Assembly (NCBI GenBank): GCA_011317545.1
Contig: WUJK01000017.1
Location: 310,001 to 374,000 of the forward strand
Reading direction: 5' to 3'
Length of the DNA: 64,000 bases
From: Coniella vitis
Lineage: Eukaryota; Ascomycota; Sordariomycetes; Diaporthales; Schizoparmaceae
In this document: in pieces, positions 22,744-34,555 of the stretch
Layout: every line of letters begins with the position of its first letter
How positions within the stretch are numbered: the first letter of the stretch is position 1
Notes under the pieces: model-generated
The model's input: only the letters and a program-made list of their open reading frames with translations
The model's database searches: none
Told to the model about the DNA's origin: nothing
Translations under genes and position numbers: made by a program

Positions 22744-25700
22744 ACCGCCAGCACGGTCAGCCAAGCTTGACTGGGTGGAAGGGTTGGCAGCTCGGTTCGG
22801 TTGGATTCCTTGGCCTGCATGATCGATGATTCTTTGTTTCCTTTCCATTTTGATACTTCTTTTTCCCACCTTCTCGCTAGGCGTCAGGGTAGGTAGTTGT
22901 ACAGGAACGGGCGCAAGAGGAGGAATGGCTGTCTCCTTTTTTTTTTTTTTTTTTTGCTTCTTGTTTTGAAATATCACTTATCGCAAAAGGGACACTACGG
23001 TTAGAGATCCGACAGGCTGCCTGGTGATGGTGGTTGGAGAGGAAGGCAAGGAAAGTAGAAGCACAGCTCGGCAAGAAGGGTGTGTCGTCAGGCCCATAGT
23101 CACGGCGGAGTTTGCTCATTGCAACCCCAGGGTACATAGTAATTCCATGGGGGAAATTAGCGCGGGCGGCCTGGTCCCCCTGCCCTTGTTCTTGTTTTAT
23201 TTTTTGCCCATTTCTTGCTGCTTGTCCTCTTTCTTTTCCCGCCCCTACGCTGGGGGACCTTGCGATAATTACACACAACATGCATGTTTACTCGCTTACG
23301 GTACGCAGAAGCCTTGACCTGTTGTCCTGAAGTTTGTGGTTGATATGTTGGAGCAGAGCCAATTGCGAGAAGGGCCATGATGCCGTCCTGCTGAACGGTG
23401 TGCACAGCTTTCTTGATGGAGGTTTACATCTCTCTTTCGTACACCACCGCGGTCCGCAAAACAAGTAAGCGACGAGGGTTCCAGAAGAGGAATGGAAGCA
23501 ATACAGAGGCGTGCGGGTGGTAACTCCCTCGTGGCTGTACCTTGGCTATCGCCGCTCGCCTGGCCCGACAAGAGGGGACATGGACCCAAGACACCGGAAC
23601 GGCGGAAAGGGCGTCGCCAAGCGCCAATTGGCCGAAGAAGAAAGTGACCAGTTACAATTTATCCATTGGGTGGCTTTGCTTGCGAGAAGGTGGGATTTAC
23701 GGGCGGGCTGGCTGGCTGGCTGGCCGGGTGGACGCTGGGCACGCGCAAGTAAACTATGTATGCAGGTAAGATCTTGCACACATGCAGGCTGAGGGATCTC
23801 GCATGCCAGACTTCCAGAAGCAGCTAGGTTGCGCGCAGCCCATGCGTCACGGCTGAAGGCTGTAACAAAGAGTGCATACACACTTGCGGGGGCTGCTATG
23901 TATGGACAGAAGGGAGACGGCGGCAGAGTAACACCCAAAGGAGGAGAAACCAGGAGAGGATGGATGCGTACCCACGCCCCCGGGGTAGTGGGCAAGGATA
24001 ATGAGGCAAGAGAAAAGAGGCAGAGAGCATGGCGAGGGCATGCAATGGCATGCAGTGGCATGGTAAGTGATCGCCAGAGCCAGCCTGTCGTGTCGCGTTG
24101 GCTTGCGCGCTCCCCTACACCGACTTTCCTCTCACTCCCACTTCCACGCTCTCCGTCTCTTTTTGTCTTTGTGTAGTCTGGCTGGGACTACATAGTCTTG
24201 CAAGCAGCAGCCAGCTCCAGCTGTTGGCCCAACCACACAGACATCCAGAAGCTGTGTCGGGGACAGGCGAGCGGTAGCCATAGCCACGCGCGCCAGAAAA
24301 GCAGCCAGGGGAACACGAGATCACCGACAAGATTCGGGATCCAGACGGCTGGAACCCCCGATGGTGGAGAGACAATGGCTTCATACAGTAGGAAAAGCCA
24401 GCCAAATATGGGTTGAGGTGGGCTATAGCACAGATCCGATAGCACGGATTATTCGCTTCTGTCTCCCTCTCATGCCACTCGCCTCTCTACGCTCTGTTGA
24501 CTGCTTCTCTTCTCCTCCTCTGACTACCACTACCACCCTGACCACCACCATCACTACCGCAAACGAGTATTTATATAGGGAGTTTTCCGGTCGCCTTGTC
24601 TCTTTCTCTCTCTCCCTCTCTCTCTGCTCTCTTGTGGTTTGGCTTATCTTGCTGTCTCAACTCTCCCTGCATGCAGGCTGCGATCAGGTTACCAGAAACC
24701 CGGTTCAGATCTGTCCCACATGGACCAAGACCACTGGCGCGAAGTGAGTGAGTGAGTGAGTGAGTGAGTGACAGAGTCTTGTATGATGGGCCATGGCTGT
24801 GCGACCCGGCAAGGCCGCCCAGAGAGAAAGAAATCCTTCTGCCCCGGCTTCTTGGGCCCTAAGCTGGGAGGGACGGGCCTAGGAGCTGCAGAATGGGGCA
24901 TCTTGTGCATGTTTGGAGCATGTCGTGTAACGTCGCTAACCGCGAGAGCTGAAGAGATCGGGTAAGGGCTGTCTGCAAGATCGCGCCCGGCGTGGAACCG
25001 GGCAAGCCGCGCCCAGCGGATCGGTTTTGCTTTATCCTTCTTTTTTCCCCTCCTCTTCAATCTTTTCCCCGTTAATTTGCTCTTTTGGATGCTGGTCATT
25101 CCTTTTTCCTTCTCCTCTTCAGCTGTTCTTATTCATGATAACCGTCACCCTGCGGGCGCTACTCGGGCATCAACCCAAAACCAGCATGCGAGACATGGCC
25201 CGCAGGAACCCCTGAGTATGGCTGTAGGCAGTCTCTCATGTCATGGAAGAAGAGAATCGTGATTGATGGTAAAAGAGTCTAGAGAGCCTTTGGTGGATTG
25301 CCAGTTATCGAAGCAGGCGAGCAGTGCTCGAGTCGGCTGTGGAATCTTTGGCCTTGCATGCAGCTCGGTCCCATCACCGCGATACACTCAAGCAAAAGAC
25401 TAAGACAGGAGCAGACCAAAATGCCATGTGCATGTTTCTTCTCCTTGGCTCTGCTGGAACCCGAGACCCCAAAGTCTGGAAATGGACGGATTGTCTCGTC
25501 CCCCCTACTCAACCAGAAGCGCCTCCAAGGCTAAGGATTTCCCAATGCAGCCGGCGCAAGATGCAAATCTGCCACTGACATGCACGTCATGTAATTCGCG
25601 GGGGCTCGCAGACCGCTGCGGCAAGCGGCCTTGCATGGTGAATTGGAACAGAATCAGTGGTGGTGGTGGTGGTGTCATCAAAGGGCAGCAAATCAGACCC

Positions 25701-26338
25701 TAAACGCCCTTTTCTCTCGGTGATCACTTTTTTCTTTGTTACCAGTATTCTCTATGCCCTGGTTCCAAATTGGCGGTGCGCTTAAAAGGTGTCTTGGAAT
25801 TGCAAGACGGGGCTTCAACGCCGCACCGTGGTCCTGACTGAGATGCAATCCCACACATTCACTCTCCTCATACGCACGCGTGTGTAGATGCGCGGCATAG
25901 AGCGCCTGCACGACAACACAATGTATTTGATTTGACTTTGGCAAGCCATGACAAGAGATACTGCGCGACTTGGACCGACCTGGCGGTGTGCTTGTGTCGC
26001 GCGATATAAAACATTCGTTGCAAGACCTCGGACCGCGATCACTTCTCCGGTGGGAAAGCCATTGATGGTCCACGTCTTTGAGCATCAGAGAGAGATATTT
26101 AAATCTTATAAGAATATCAACAAGCAACCACCCTACATCAGCCTTGAATAAGAACAAACCATATCCACAAGTCTGCTGACCACCGGGGAATCTGTGCCCG
26201 AGCCACTATACACCAGAAGCAACATCATCACCACCACCATCTGATGATATATCCTCACTCCTTCCCACCGAAATCCCCTGGCACATTTAACCAGTAAATA
26301 AATACTTCTCCAAAACAAAAAGCCTTTACTCAGAAATC
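22744..26338. other. Spacer between array copies B and C
   Basis: This is 3.6 kb with no supportable gene. It contains one exact TACATAGTA (23133-23141), an imperfect one (24187), a poly-T run near 22940, a CTGG repeat near 23700-23722, a GTGA repeat (24744-24771) and a GGT run near 25660. Open frames here are compositionally repetitive. Confidence 0.55.
24744..24771. repeat. (GTGA)7 tetranucleotide repeat
   Basis: Seven exact GTGA units in the spacer between copies B and C. Confidence 0.9.
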
Positions 26339-26997
26339 ATGTGTGTCGGACACCCCAAGAGGCATCCATGCCAGCACACCTCCGTTTCATACAACCACTG
26401 CGTCTCTGCGCGCTTCGACCGCACAACGGGCCTCACGACACCGTGCACAAACACAACCTACGCCGCGCCCATTGACACGGAATCCAAATGCACCAACCAG
26501 CTGTGCTACTTCCAGGAGCTCGGCCGCATGTGGATCTGCTGCAAATGCAACAACGGGCCCAACGACGTCGGCTGGTGCTCCTATGATCGTCCTCGTGTGG
26601 AGGTCAATGCCATCACCGGCCAGGCCGAGCAGCTGACGGCTTGTGACCACTGCTGTTGCTGGAATTGTACTTCCTATCGTAAGTTTTTTCTTTTCTTTTC
26701 TTTCCTCAGGGGGGTGGCAGGGGGGATGATTATCTTTCTTCTCGAACATGTAAAAGTTGGACACTGGAGCTGACGATGAACACAAATGGAACAGCCAGTG
26801 GAGCACCGCCCAATTCAGGTCGGAGCAGCTCGTCCAAGCACAAGAAGCACCACAGCTCAAAGCACAAGTCATCGAGCCATGGCGGCTCGTCTGGACATGC
26901 AGGCGGAGCGCACGACTATCAATGGATTGAAATGGATTATAGCACCAAGGGTTCTTCGTCTTCGTCGCACAAGAAGAGGAAGAACAAGGAGCGCTAG
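26339..26997 (+). CDS. Small Cys-rich protein, array copy C
   Basis: Two exons, 26339-26678 and 26795-26997, joined over a 116-nt phase-1 intron (GTAAGT donor, polypyrimidine tract, CTGAC 20 nt before the AACAG acceptor). The product is 180 aa. The N-terminal module has Cys2, Pro10-Cys11-x-His13 and Cys21. The core has C51-x4-C56, FQELGRMW, CC-x-C (67, 68, 70), and C102-x-H104-x2-C107-x2-C110 right at the splice. Exon 2 adds a tail made almost only of Ser, His, Lys and Gly (SSSSKHKKHH and SSHKKRKNKER), like a nuclear-localisation or nucleic-acid-contact tail. Without splicing, the first frame would end after a hydrophobic intron translation. The acceptor was chosen because only it keeps the frame into the basic tail and has a branch site at the right distance. 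Function is unknown. Confidence 0.75.
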
Positions 26998-28989
26998 GGC
27001 TTTTGGTCGTTGAAAGAAGCAGAAAAAACCTTGTCTGCCATTTTCGCCTGGGTCAATGAGAATTGAGGGAAAGGGCTCTCTTTTCACACTAAAACTATGG
27101 AGAGGGATTGATGTCTTTTTACTATCATCGCTTTCTGCTCTGTATTCCTTTTTTATGGAAAAAAAGGAATGGCTTACTTACCGAAGAGGCATTGAGAGCC
27201 ACGCAGATGATGCGAACAGACCTTCTTGGGGAGCGGAGCTGCAAAGACGGTGGATGAACTCGGTAAGATTGGAATTAATGCTGGGTTCGGACTTTTGGGT
27301 GTTTATTCCTTTGGATTCCATGTTTGGGCTAGACCTTTACCGCAATGGTGAGAATTGACTTACTTTATGTGTAAGCTTAGTTGTTGTATTTCCCTGTACG
27401 AATGTCATGATGGATATCTGGTGGCTCAAGCCTTTAATCAAAGACAGAAATAAATATACGGATTATCAGTGAACAATATCCGATAACATTGGTTAGCAAT
27501 CCCTCTCTGTGAGACGACTTTCTCTCAAAACCATCAAGGTCTAATGAGTATAGGCCATGACTTGTCCAACATGCACTGCTGGTGATGATTATTCCTGCGC
27601 CTGATTCTGTGATCATGTGATGATGGTCTCATGGCACAAAGCATATCGCCCCCTTGATGACTTTGCCATATATATTACTTTAAAGCAAAAAAGAGGAACT
27701 GTGTATCTAACCATACCCTTTGGGAAAGTGTGCGACTGCAAGAGTTAGCGAAGATACCGGAAACGTGTAACCAAAAGTCAACGGCGGTATTGATGAGTTG
27801 ATATGAGATGGCCATGCATCCACGATCTCTATCGAAAACCGAACAACAATCTTTATCCCAACACCCACGCCCCGATACACATACATTTCGATCGTGATCG
27901 ACCGCTGCAAAATCACGCATCTTTATCCAAGCGGCCATCTGGCAAGCAGATCAGAAACACACTCCAGCCCATCGAACAAGCGAACCTTGAGGAGAGAACG
28001 CCCATGCGCCAGGCATCAGAATCCGAGTCCGCGCCATATCACAAGGCAGAAGACACCCCAAATCAGCTATTCCCGTGTGCTACATCAAGGTCTACTACCT
28101 TGCCTGCAGCAACTGCATCGATTGACTCCTCGTCTGTCAGGGCGCAATGGCAGAGCACCTTTTCACCGGCAACACCCACACACGGCGTTCCAGCCGCAGA
28201 TGATTCCCATGGATTGGATAGATGAGAAGGATGCAAATCTGCTGCCTGATCATCTTTTAGGATCCTTGCGGTGATATAGCCTGCAGGGCTCTATAGAACC
28301 TAGTTGTAGGCTGCCCGGTGGCCAATCTGCGGGTAAGAGTCGGGCTCAATGCGTGATGACCCGATTGGCTTGCGTGTTCGCAGGAACAAGTAACGTCGGA
28401 GATGGACTAAGTGATCTGGGAGTTGTGGGTTGTTTTGCGTGTAGTGCGCTGGGGTTATGAGAAGCTTACGATGGAAGGGGACGAGTAGCCAGACAGCTGG
28501 GCGAAGGATCAAGTTATGTGATGAAAAAGAAACACAGCAAGTCGTCTACGTTATCATATGTCTGTCTTGCGGTGTCGAGATACGGCTCTCAGCGCTGGAC
28601 AAGCAAACCTGGCATTTCACAAGACAATCAATCCAGGACTGCTGTTTTGTTGTGCTGCTCACTTGCCAGTTGACGGTCGTCACCTATTCTCCGCCGTGGT
28701 GACCGGCGGACAACTGTGAATGTCAAGATAGACGCAATGGCAGCAAGATTGAGAAAGCTGTCGACAAAGGCACGCTCATGGAGACATAAAAGCAAAATTA
28801 CTTCCCCTGTATTTCTTTATGGGCCCCTTTACTTCTTGTATCACTGCCACTCAACACAGCAAGCACAGCAACAAAGCAAACAATAGTATTTATAATCAGT
28901 AACGCAACGGATATTATCACGAGAGACTCAACAGCCTTTGTCAAGCCATCGCCTCCAGCAGATTCACCGATCGCAAGCACAAGACAGCC
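26998..28989. other. Spacer between array copies C and D
   Basis: No supportable gene. A plus-strand frame at 27803-28225 is open for 140 codons but has no Met near its sensible part, no domain and no Cys pattern of the array family. Confidence 0.5.
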
Positions 28990-29403
28990 ATGTGTCACCT
29001 AAACTACCAAACCTTTCCCTGCGGACACGTAAGCAATACTTGCCATGCCTGCGATCTCGCGGCTGCGTCGACAGCGGGAAGCTCAGGCGCAGAAATGACC
29101 CCAGAATCAGTCCAAAAGTGTGCGAATTACGATCCTCTCAACAACAAAAACGAGCACGTCGCGCCGACGAGACCATGCCCCAATGCCGCATGCAACCAGG
29201 GGCAGTAAGGATCCATCTGGTGGGTGTGCTGCCAGTGCCGCCTTATGTGTGAAGACTCCAGCAGAGGGACAGGAACAGGTGCAGGCACAGGCACTTCATC
29301 TCACACGGTGATGGGGGGAACCTCAGCGCCAATTTGTGGTCATAGGCGCTGCAATATGTGTTTGGTTATGTCGGAGTCTGGTCTAAGGGGCCCGGGTGCT
29401 TGA
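28990..29403 (+). pseudogene. Small Cys-rich protein, array copy D, with in-frame TAA
   Basis: From ATG 28990 (gccATGt) the frame has the family N-terminus (Cys2, Pro10-Cys11-x-His13, Cys21) and the C63-x4-C68 pair. It then stops at TAA 29206-29208 after 72 residues. The same frame remains open for 64 more codons, to TGA 29401-29403, and encodes the missing part of the domain: GSIWWVCCQC immediately after the stop and C116-x-H118-x2-C121-x2-C124 later (CGHRRCNMC). This is unlikely by chance. Either the gene is broken by one nonsense change, or a truncated N-terminal half is made, or the stop is read through, or the base is a sequencing error. No intron can remove the TAA while keeping the CC-x-C module, because no AG lies between them. 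A donor-like GTAAGG overlaps the stop. Confidence 0.7.
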
Positions 29404-30200
29404 GTGATGCGAGCATACAGACGGACACGGTCAGAGATATCGACTGCTAGAAAGCAGTTTACGTATCGTATGTAGTGGCTCGGTGAAGAGACTTGTTTGA
29501 CATGCGCTGTTGTTAGCTATCTCCTTGCTTGCACGTGATATGCGGACGCACGTTGGCTGCTCAACAAGCTGACACGAATTCGAAAACCCAACCGAACGAC
29601 TCGCTTCGTCCCAAAGCCATCTGCAATGCTGCAAGCGCATTGGTAATTGGGCATGCCGCTAGAAAACACGATTCAGCAGCACGTGATGGATTCTTATGCA
29701 TAGACTGGTCCGATATCACAGCAGCCTGGAGGGGGTGTGACACGAGACGCACGCAAAAGACAGTAGAAGGATGCCACTCAGGATCCTGCCACATTTGTTT
29801 TCTTTTGCAAGAGATGGATACTGTAGCCCCGCTGGCACATTCGAAAAAGGGCAGAGCAGACGGAATTATGCCTTGTCTTTCTATTTTCGGTTCCCGCTCT
29901 TACCAGTCAGCCGGTCATGTCATATCATGTCGTATTAGTTAGGCCAGGCCATCCCAACTGTTACTTTTCTTGCAACCCTCTACAAACACGCAGATCAACA
30001 GATCAGCAACCCTTAGCACCGATTCATAGAAGCACAAGCCGTTAAAGCCAAGCAATACCAAGGCAGAAGACGGCCAGTACGCTCAGACACCTGTCAGCGA
30101 AAGACCGGCTAGACTTGGCGTGGTTAGTTAGGATATGTAGTCAACGGTCCATTCTTTTTGTGGCCGTGGTCGTGGTCGTAATTGGGGTCCTGGCAGCCAC

Positions 30201-30232
30201 CGTCGTCGTCGTCGTCGTCGTTGTTGTTGTTA
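30201..30232. repeat. GTC/GTT trinucleotide repeat
   Basis: Six CGT units followed by TTG units; intergenic, with no gene reading through it. Confidence 0.85.
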
Positions 30233-31249
30233 TCATCCCAACGTCCATCGTGCGTAGCCGCATTCATTTTACTTGGATCATGGATACAGACAGTGGTGTG
30301 GATAGTCTCATGCAGAAATAATTAGAGTTTGCCAAAGCCATTCTTCCCCAAAGGTTAAATTCGATAGAGAAACTGATTATCAAGGAATAGCCTTGTTTTC
30401 AGAGAATAGGCAAGGAGGAAGAGAAGCTACACGAACCGGTATACAGGATGACGAGGCGTTGCGCATCGTACCATAGTAAGTACATAATAACAGCAAAGTA
30501 CTTTGAGTATCCATCCACTGATGTACCTGCGACTTGCAAAGAGACATAGGTCTGTGCTTGTGTCAGGTTCATGGTACTTGGAAAACAGCATACCATTCTA
30601 TGTACATAGTAGCTGGCTGCATGACAGAAGTGGTAGGGCATTATTATCCCGCGGGGCCGCCTGTCAACCCAGACCCATCCGGATCCGTGCGTCGGCGTAG
30701 CACAGCAGCCACGTGTTGCAGCACGCGAAGGACAGGGATCCGAGGCTGACGGGCGGGCTGGTTTGCTGACCCTTTCGCCGCGTGGCAGTCAAGGAACGAG
30801 TTTGCATGCTTCCTTCCTGGGGAGCTTCGCTTGCTTTGAGGATGGAATTCGGCCTTGTTTGTTGGGGCGCTTTTGACACGTGATGATGCAAGACAAGAGG
30901 CTCGACAAGTTGCCACGCAGCCACGCAACACATGCTCATGTTGGTGGCTATGGGACGAGATTCATTCGTATATTATTATGCTATACGCAATTACTCCAAA
31001 AAATGTAACGCTAGATTGATTCCTCTTTTCTCCTTTCCTCGTGGACGGCCGGCCATGGTACGAGTCCTGGCGGCCACAGACTTGGCCGGTCTTCGCTGGT
31101 GACTTCTAGGCTCTCTTTGTGCTTTTGGAGCCTGCATTGCATGGACGGTAGCTTTTGTATGTTTCGTGTCAGCTTCTTGCACTGCGGTTGTCGCGTGCGC
31201 ATTGAAAGCAACCAGAGTCATGGATGACGCCCGTGTGTTGTGCTCGTGC

Positions 31250-31435
31250 TACATAGTACATAGTAGCGCACCACCAGTGGATAAGCTAAAAGACCATAGT
31301 GCTATATGCCTAGGTACGTACTTTCCTGGCTGACGCATCATACATAGGTACTGCGTACTATGTATATAGTACTATGGAACGGGGGATATCTCTTTCTGAT
31401 GAAGTAGGCGGCGCTGCGATACCATGTACTATGTA
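31250..31435. repeat. Cluster of four dispersed 9-bp elements
   Basis: Exact TACATAGTA or TACTATGTA copies at 31250-31258, 31257-31265 (overlapping, same orientation), 31356-31364 and 31427-31435, with further near-matches between them. The second densest cluster after 15.2-15.9 kb. Confidence 0.85.
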
Positions 31436-32967
31436 CTGCTCCGATCCTGCCGTAATGAGTTGCTCTAGTCCCTGCATCTGAAACGCCCAGGCTGGGCTTG
31501 GGCTGCTTATGCTGCCATATGCTGCATTGATCTGGCTTGCACTCCCATACATACTGCATTGTTTTCAACGACTCGTAAATAAACCATCATACATGGTCAT
31601 ATTAAGCTCAAAGTCCTTCCTGGAAAGCACAAAACGAAAATGGAAATGGAAAGCACTGGCGACCGACGCCCACGCGCCATGTTCCCCTTATGCTGGGTCC
31701 CCCCCGCAAACGGACCATAGTGGCCGCAGCACTGCGGGCGCAGCGCAAGGTGATCGCCACTAAAGTAGGCTTGCCCTTGGCCTGCCCACTGCCTGGGCCC
31801 CAGCAGTGCCCAGCTGGCTTTGCAGTAGCGGCTGCTGGTGGTCCGAGTTTCCCCTGTCCCGGCGCCTTGACCCCCTCTGAAACCCCTGTCAAGCCCCCCA
31901 TCCCAGTGGCCCCCTGCCAGAAGCCACCCGGTACTCACTCTTTCTCTTGGGTGTGATGCAGCCATACAGACTGCATGGCAACAACGCAAAAAAGGCATGT
32001 TCCTTCCACTCCTCCTCCGCCTCCTTCCATTATAACTTATCATCTTACATATCACCTGCGCCTGCACCTACACCTGCAGCTTCTTTCCCCCGCGCGTCTC
32101 CACTCAGTCACAACTGCCTTTCGAAACAAGTCCACCGACCCTGACGGATCCTCTCGCCTCGCCCACACGACACATCCTCAGCGCCCCCTCGCAGGCGCCT
32201 GTCCTCTTCCGGCTCCTGACACGCCAGCCCGACCGCAACCTCTTTGCATCTGGCCGGCCCTGCCCTGCCCTGCTCTGGCCTGACTTTTCAGCAATCTCCA
32301 CTGCTGCGACCACCGTCACTATCCCCCCTCCTGATCTTCCTCTCTTCTCCAATAGGTGGCAGACAGAGAGCCGACAAGAGACGAAAGAGCTTTGCGAAAG
32401 CGCGCAACAAGACGGCCACTTTTACGACTCCTCAGCGACGCTGCTTTGCTTCGCATCTCTGTTGCTCCGCCATCCAGCTCATTACTCGCCGACAGCCAAC
32501 TACTACCCACTGCCGTTGCCCGAGAAATCCATTGGCACACTGGTCCCTACCAAACCTCGCCCGCGCATCCGCAAACATGCCAACCTCTCTGGAATCCTCC
32601 CGCCCGATCATGGCGCCCTCGGTACGTCACTTGGCACACGCTCTACATACTGTACAATCCACAGCTCTGCTGCCCACTGGCACGGCGCCGATCGACTCTT
32701 GCTTTCCTGCCTTTTAGTGGAACCCCCCTAGCCCGGCCATATTCCCAACCCACTTCCCATCGCTCCGTCTGTTGCATCACAAGCTTTCCCTTTTAGTCAC
32801 AAGCCCGCCTAGCCCAGTGTCCAGTTCTTTCTTTTTCCCTTCATCTTTGCTTTTTCTTGCCCACCCTTGCATCCAGCAGTCAGCCCTTGAATTCGTCACC
32901 GGTCGCCAAGTACACCGGCAACGGCCAGCACAAGGAAGAGATTGCTACATAACATACCACCTTGAGC

Positions 32968-33345
32968 ATGGCTGACTCAAAGCTCCCCGACCAGACTCGC
33001 GCTTCTACCCGCGCTTCGGTGCGTTACAGCGTCTATTCCACTGCTCCTACGGTCCAGACCACGGCAACAAGTGACAGCGCCGTTGCCGAGATCCAAAACA
33101 TTGGCGAGACCATTGAGCGTCTCGACAAGGGCAACAAGCTCCTGAGCGAGCAGCGCGTCCAGCTCAACATGGACCAGCAGACTGTCTTCCAAAAGCTCGC
33201 TCTCGGTGCCAAGCTGGAACGCGCCCTAGGGAGACGCATGACAAGCCAGGACGCTGTGATGCGCAAGCGCTCCTCCACAAAAGGTAGCCACAAGAGTCTC
33301 CGAAGCTTGAGCGAGAAGGACGAGAAGGCTCTTGTCGCGACATAG
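32968..33345 (+). CDS. Small helical protein, unknown function
   Basis: The protein is 125 aa, single exon, from ATG 32968 (gagcATGGct); a TTG two codons upstream is not used. The first 40 residues are Ser/Thr-rich. Residues about 40-95 are strongly helical with heptad-like spacing (AEIQNIGETIERLDKGNKLL, then a Gln/Leu/Lys-rich stretch), suggesting a short coiled coil. The tail is basic and ends SLSEKDEKALVAT. There is no signal peptide, membrane span or known motif. Even composition, a good start context and the C/T-rich promoter-like leader support it as a real gene. I do not recognise it. Confidence 0.65.
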   Translation: MADSKLPDQTRASTRASVRYSVYSTAPTVQTTATSDSAVAEIQNIGETIERLDKGNKLLSEQRVQLNMDQQTVFQKLALGAKLERALGRRMTSQDAVMRKRSSTKGSHKSLRSLSEKDEKALVAT

Positions 33346-34555
33346 ATGGACCTTTGTCTATGCATAGTGGACTTCCACCCCGCTGTTTCTACAGACGATG
33401 AAAAGGAGTATCATCTCGTCTCAAGAGTAGATGGCAAGCCGAGAGAGAAACAATGAGACGTCTCAATTACGATTCAAATACCGCAAATGAGGTGTACTCG
33501 CTCCAAGATACCTTTAACTACCTCACACTAGCCGGTCAAAGAACCCGGACTGACTACGACCTTTCACTCATTTGCGGCAGCGATGCGGGCTTGCGAGGCC
33601 CATTCAAACATCCTGCCGTGCTCAGGAAAGGGAAGGGAGGCGGAGCGAATGTCAGGAGGTAGAATGTTATTATCATGCGACAACAACCCCAGTACAGGTT
33701 GCAAGGAGCCTCTTGATTGCTATATTTCTGGCGCAAAAAGTCCCAGCCGCAACAGACTTTATACCCGTCCGCCGAAGGGACACACTTTTACGGCTGAACT
33801 GCATCCACAAGCAATGTTGTATCAGCAAGGTCTTATTTCTTGCAGCACACAGGCGGGTTTGAGAAGTTGATATGGGGATACTCTGATTTACTTTTTTTGT
33901 TTTCTGATTTCTTTTTGGGAAGGTTTCCCTTGCTTTAAAGCCTTTACTGGGTCTCATATCGGGATAAGCTTGCGCTGGGCCGGATTATTTGCTATTAGAA
34001 TATGATATTTGATATTGTACAATCAAAGAACTTGTCCAACAAGAGAAGCAGGCATAGCATATCGATAAATAGTGATCTAACTGTAATAGATGGGCTTCTG
34101 TGAATGTGCGTGCGCATTTTTGCACGTTCAGACAGCTCATTCTTGCAGGATTTAGAGAACCCGATGAGGCAACGTCAATGTCCATCTTGCATCCGCGAAC
34201 GTGCGATTGTGTGACCCGATATGTGTCACAACCTCCGGCCCGCATGGTCTGCGGTCAGGTTCCTGTCTAACTCCCCCCCCCCTTCCAAAAAAAAAAAGCA
34301 TCCCAAGCGCCCTGTATTCTTTGTGTGTTTTCCCACACTGCTCTAAGCCTCTCATCCGCTTTGCAGAGTCCTTTTCAACCTTAACTTGGTGTGTCAGATA
34401 GGTATAGTTACGCCGATACGGCTGTTCCGTTTGTTGATGTCCTCTTCCGTCCCAATTCGGTCGTCGCGTACCTCTCATATATCTCTATCGAGCCTTGTCC
34501 CTTTATCGAGGCTCACAGTCGCCTCATTTGACACGTACATGACTCTGCTCCTTCT
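33346..34555. other. Intergenic between convergent genes
   Basis: 1.2 kb holding the 3' ends of the flanking genes. No supportable gene; short C-run/A-run tracts near 34270-34300. Confidence 0.55.

Larger units (their letters stand above)
29404..32967. other. Large intergenic region with element clusters
   Basis: This is 3.6 kb with no supportable gene. It has a GTC/GTT trinucleotide tract (30201-30232) and five exact TACATAGTA elements (30603, 31250, 31257, 31356 and 31427), plus CCTAGGTA-like sequence near 31306. From about 32000 it becomes C/T-rich, as expected for the promoter and leader of the gene at 32968. Confidence 0.55.

Noticed and set aside
27803..28225. 140-codon frame between array copies C and D
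   Set aside because: It shows none of the family Cys spacing, and its first Met precedes sequence that looks like spacer.
29204..29270. A small intron in copy D to remove the TAA
   Set aside because: A donor-like GTAAGG exists, but the first usable acceptors lie after the CC-x-C module, so splicing would delete the conserved residues.
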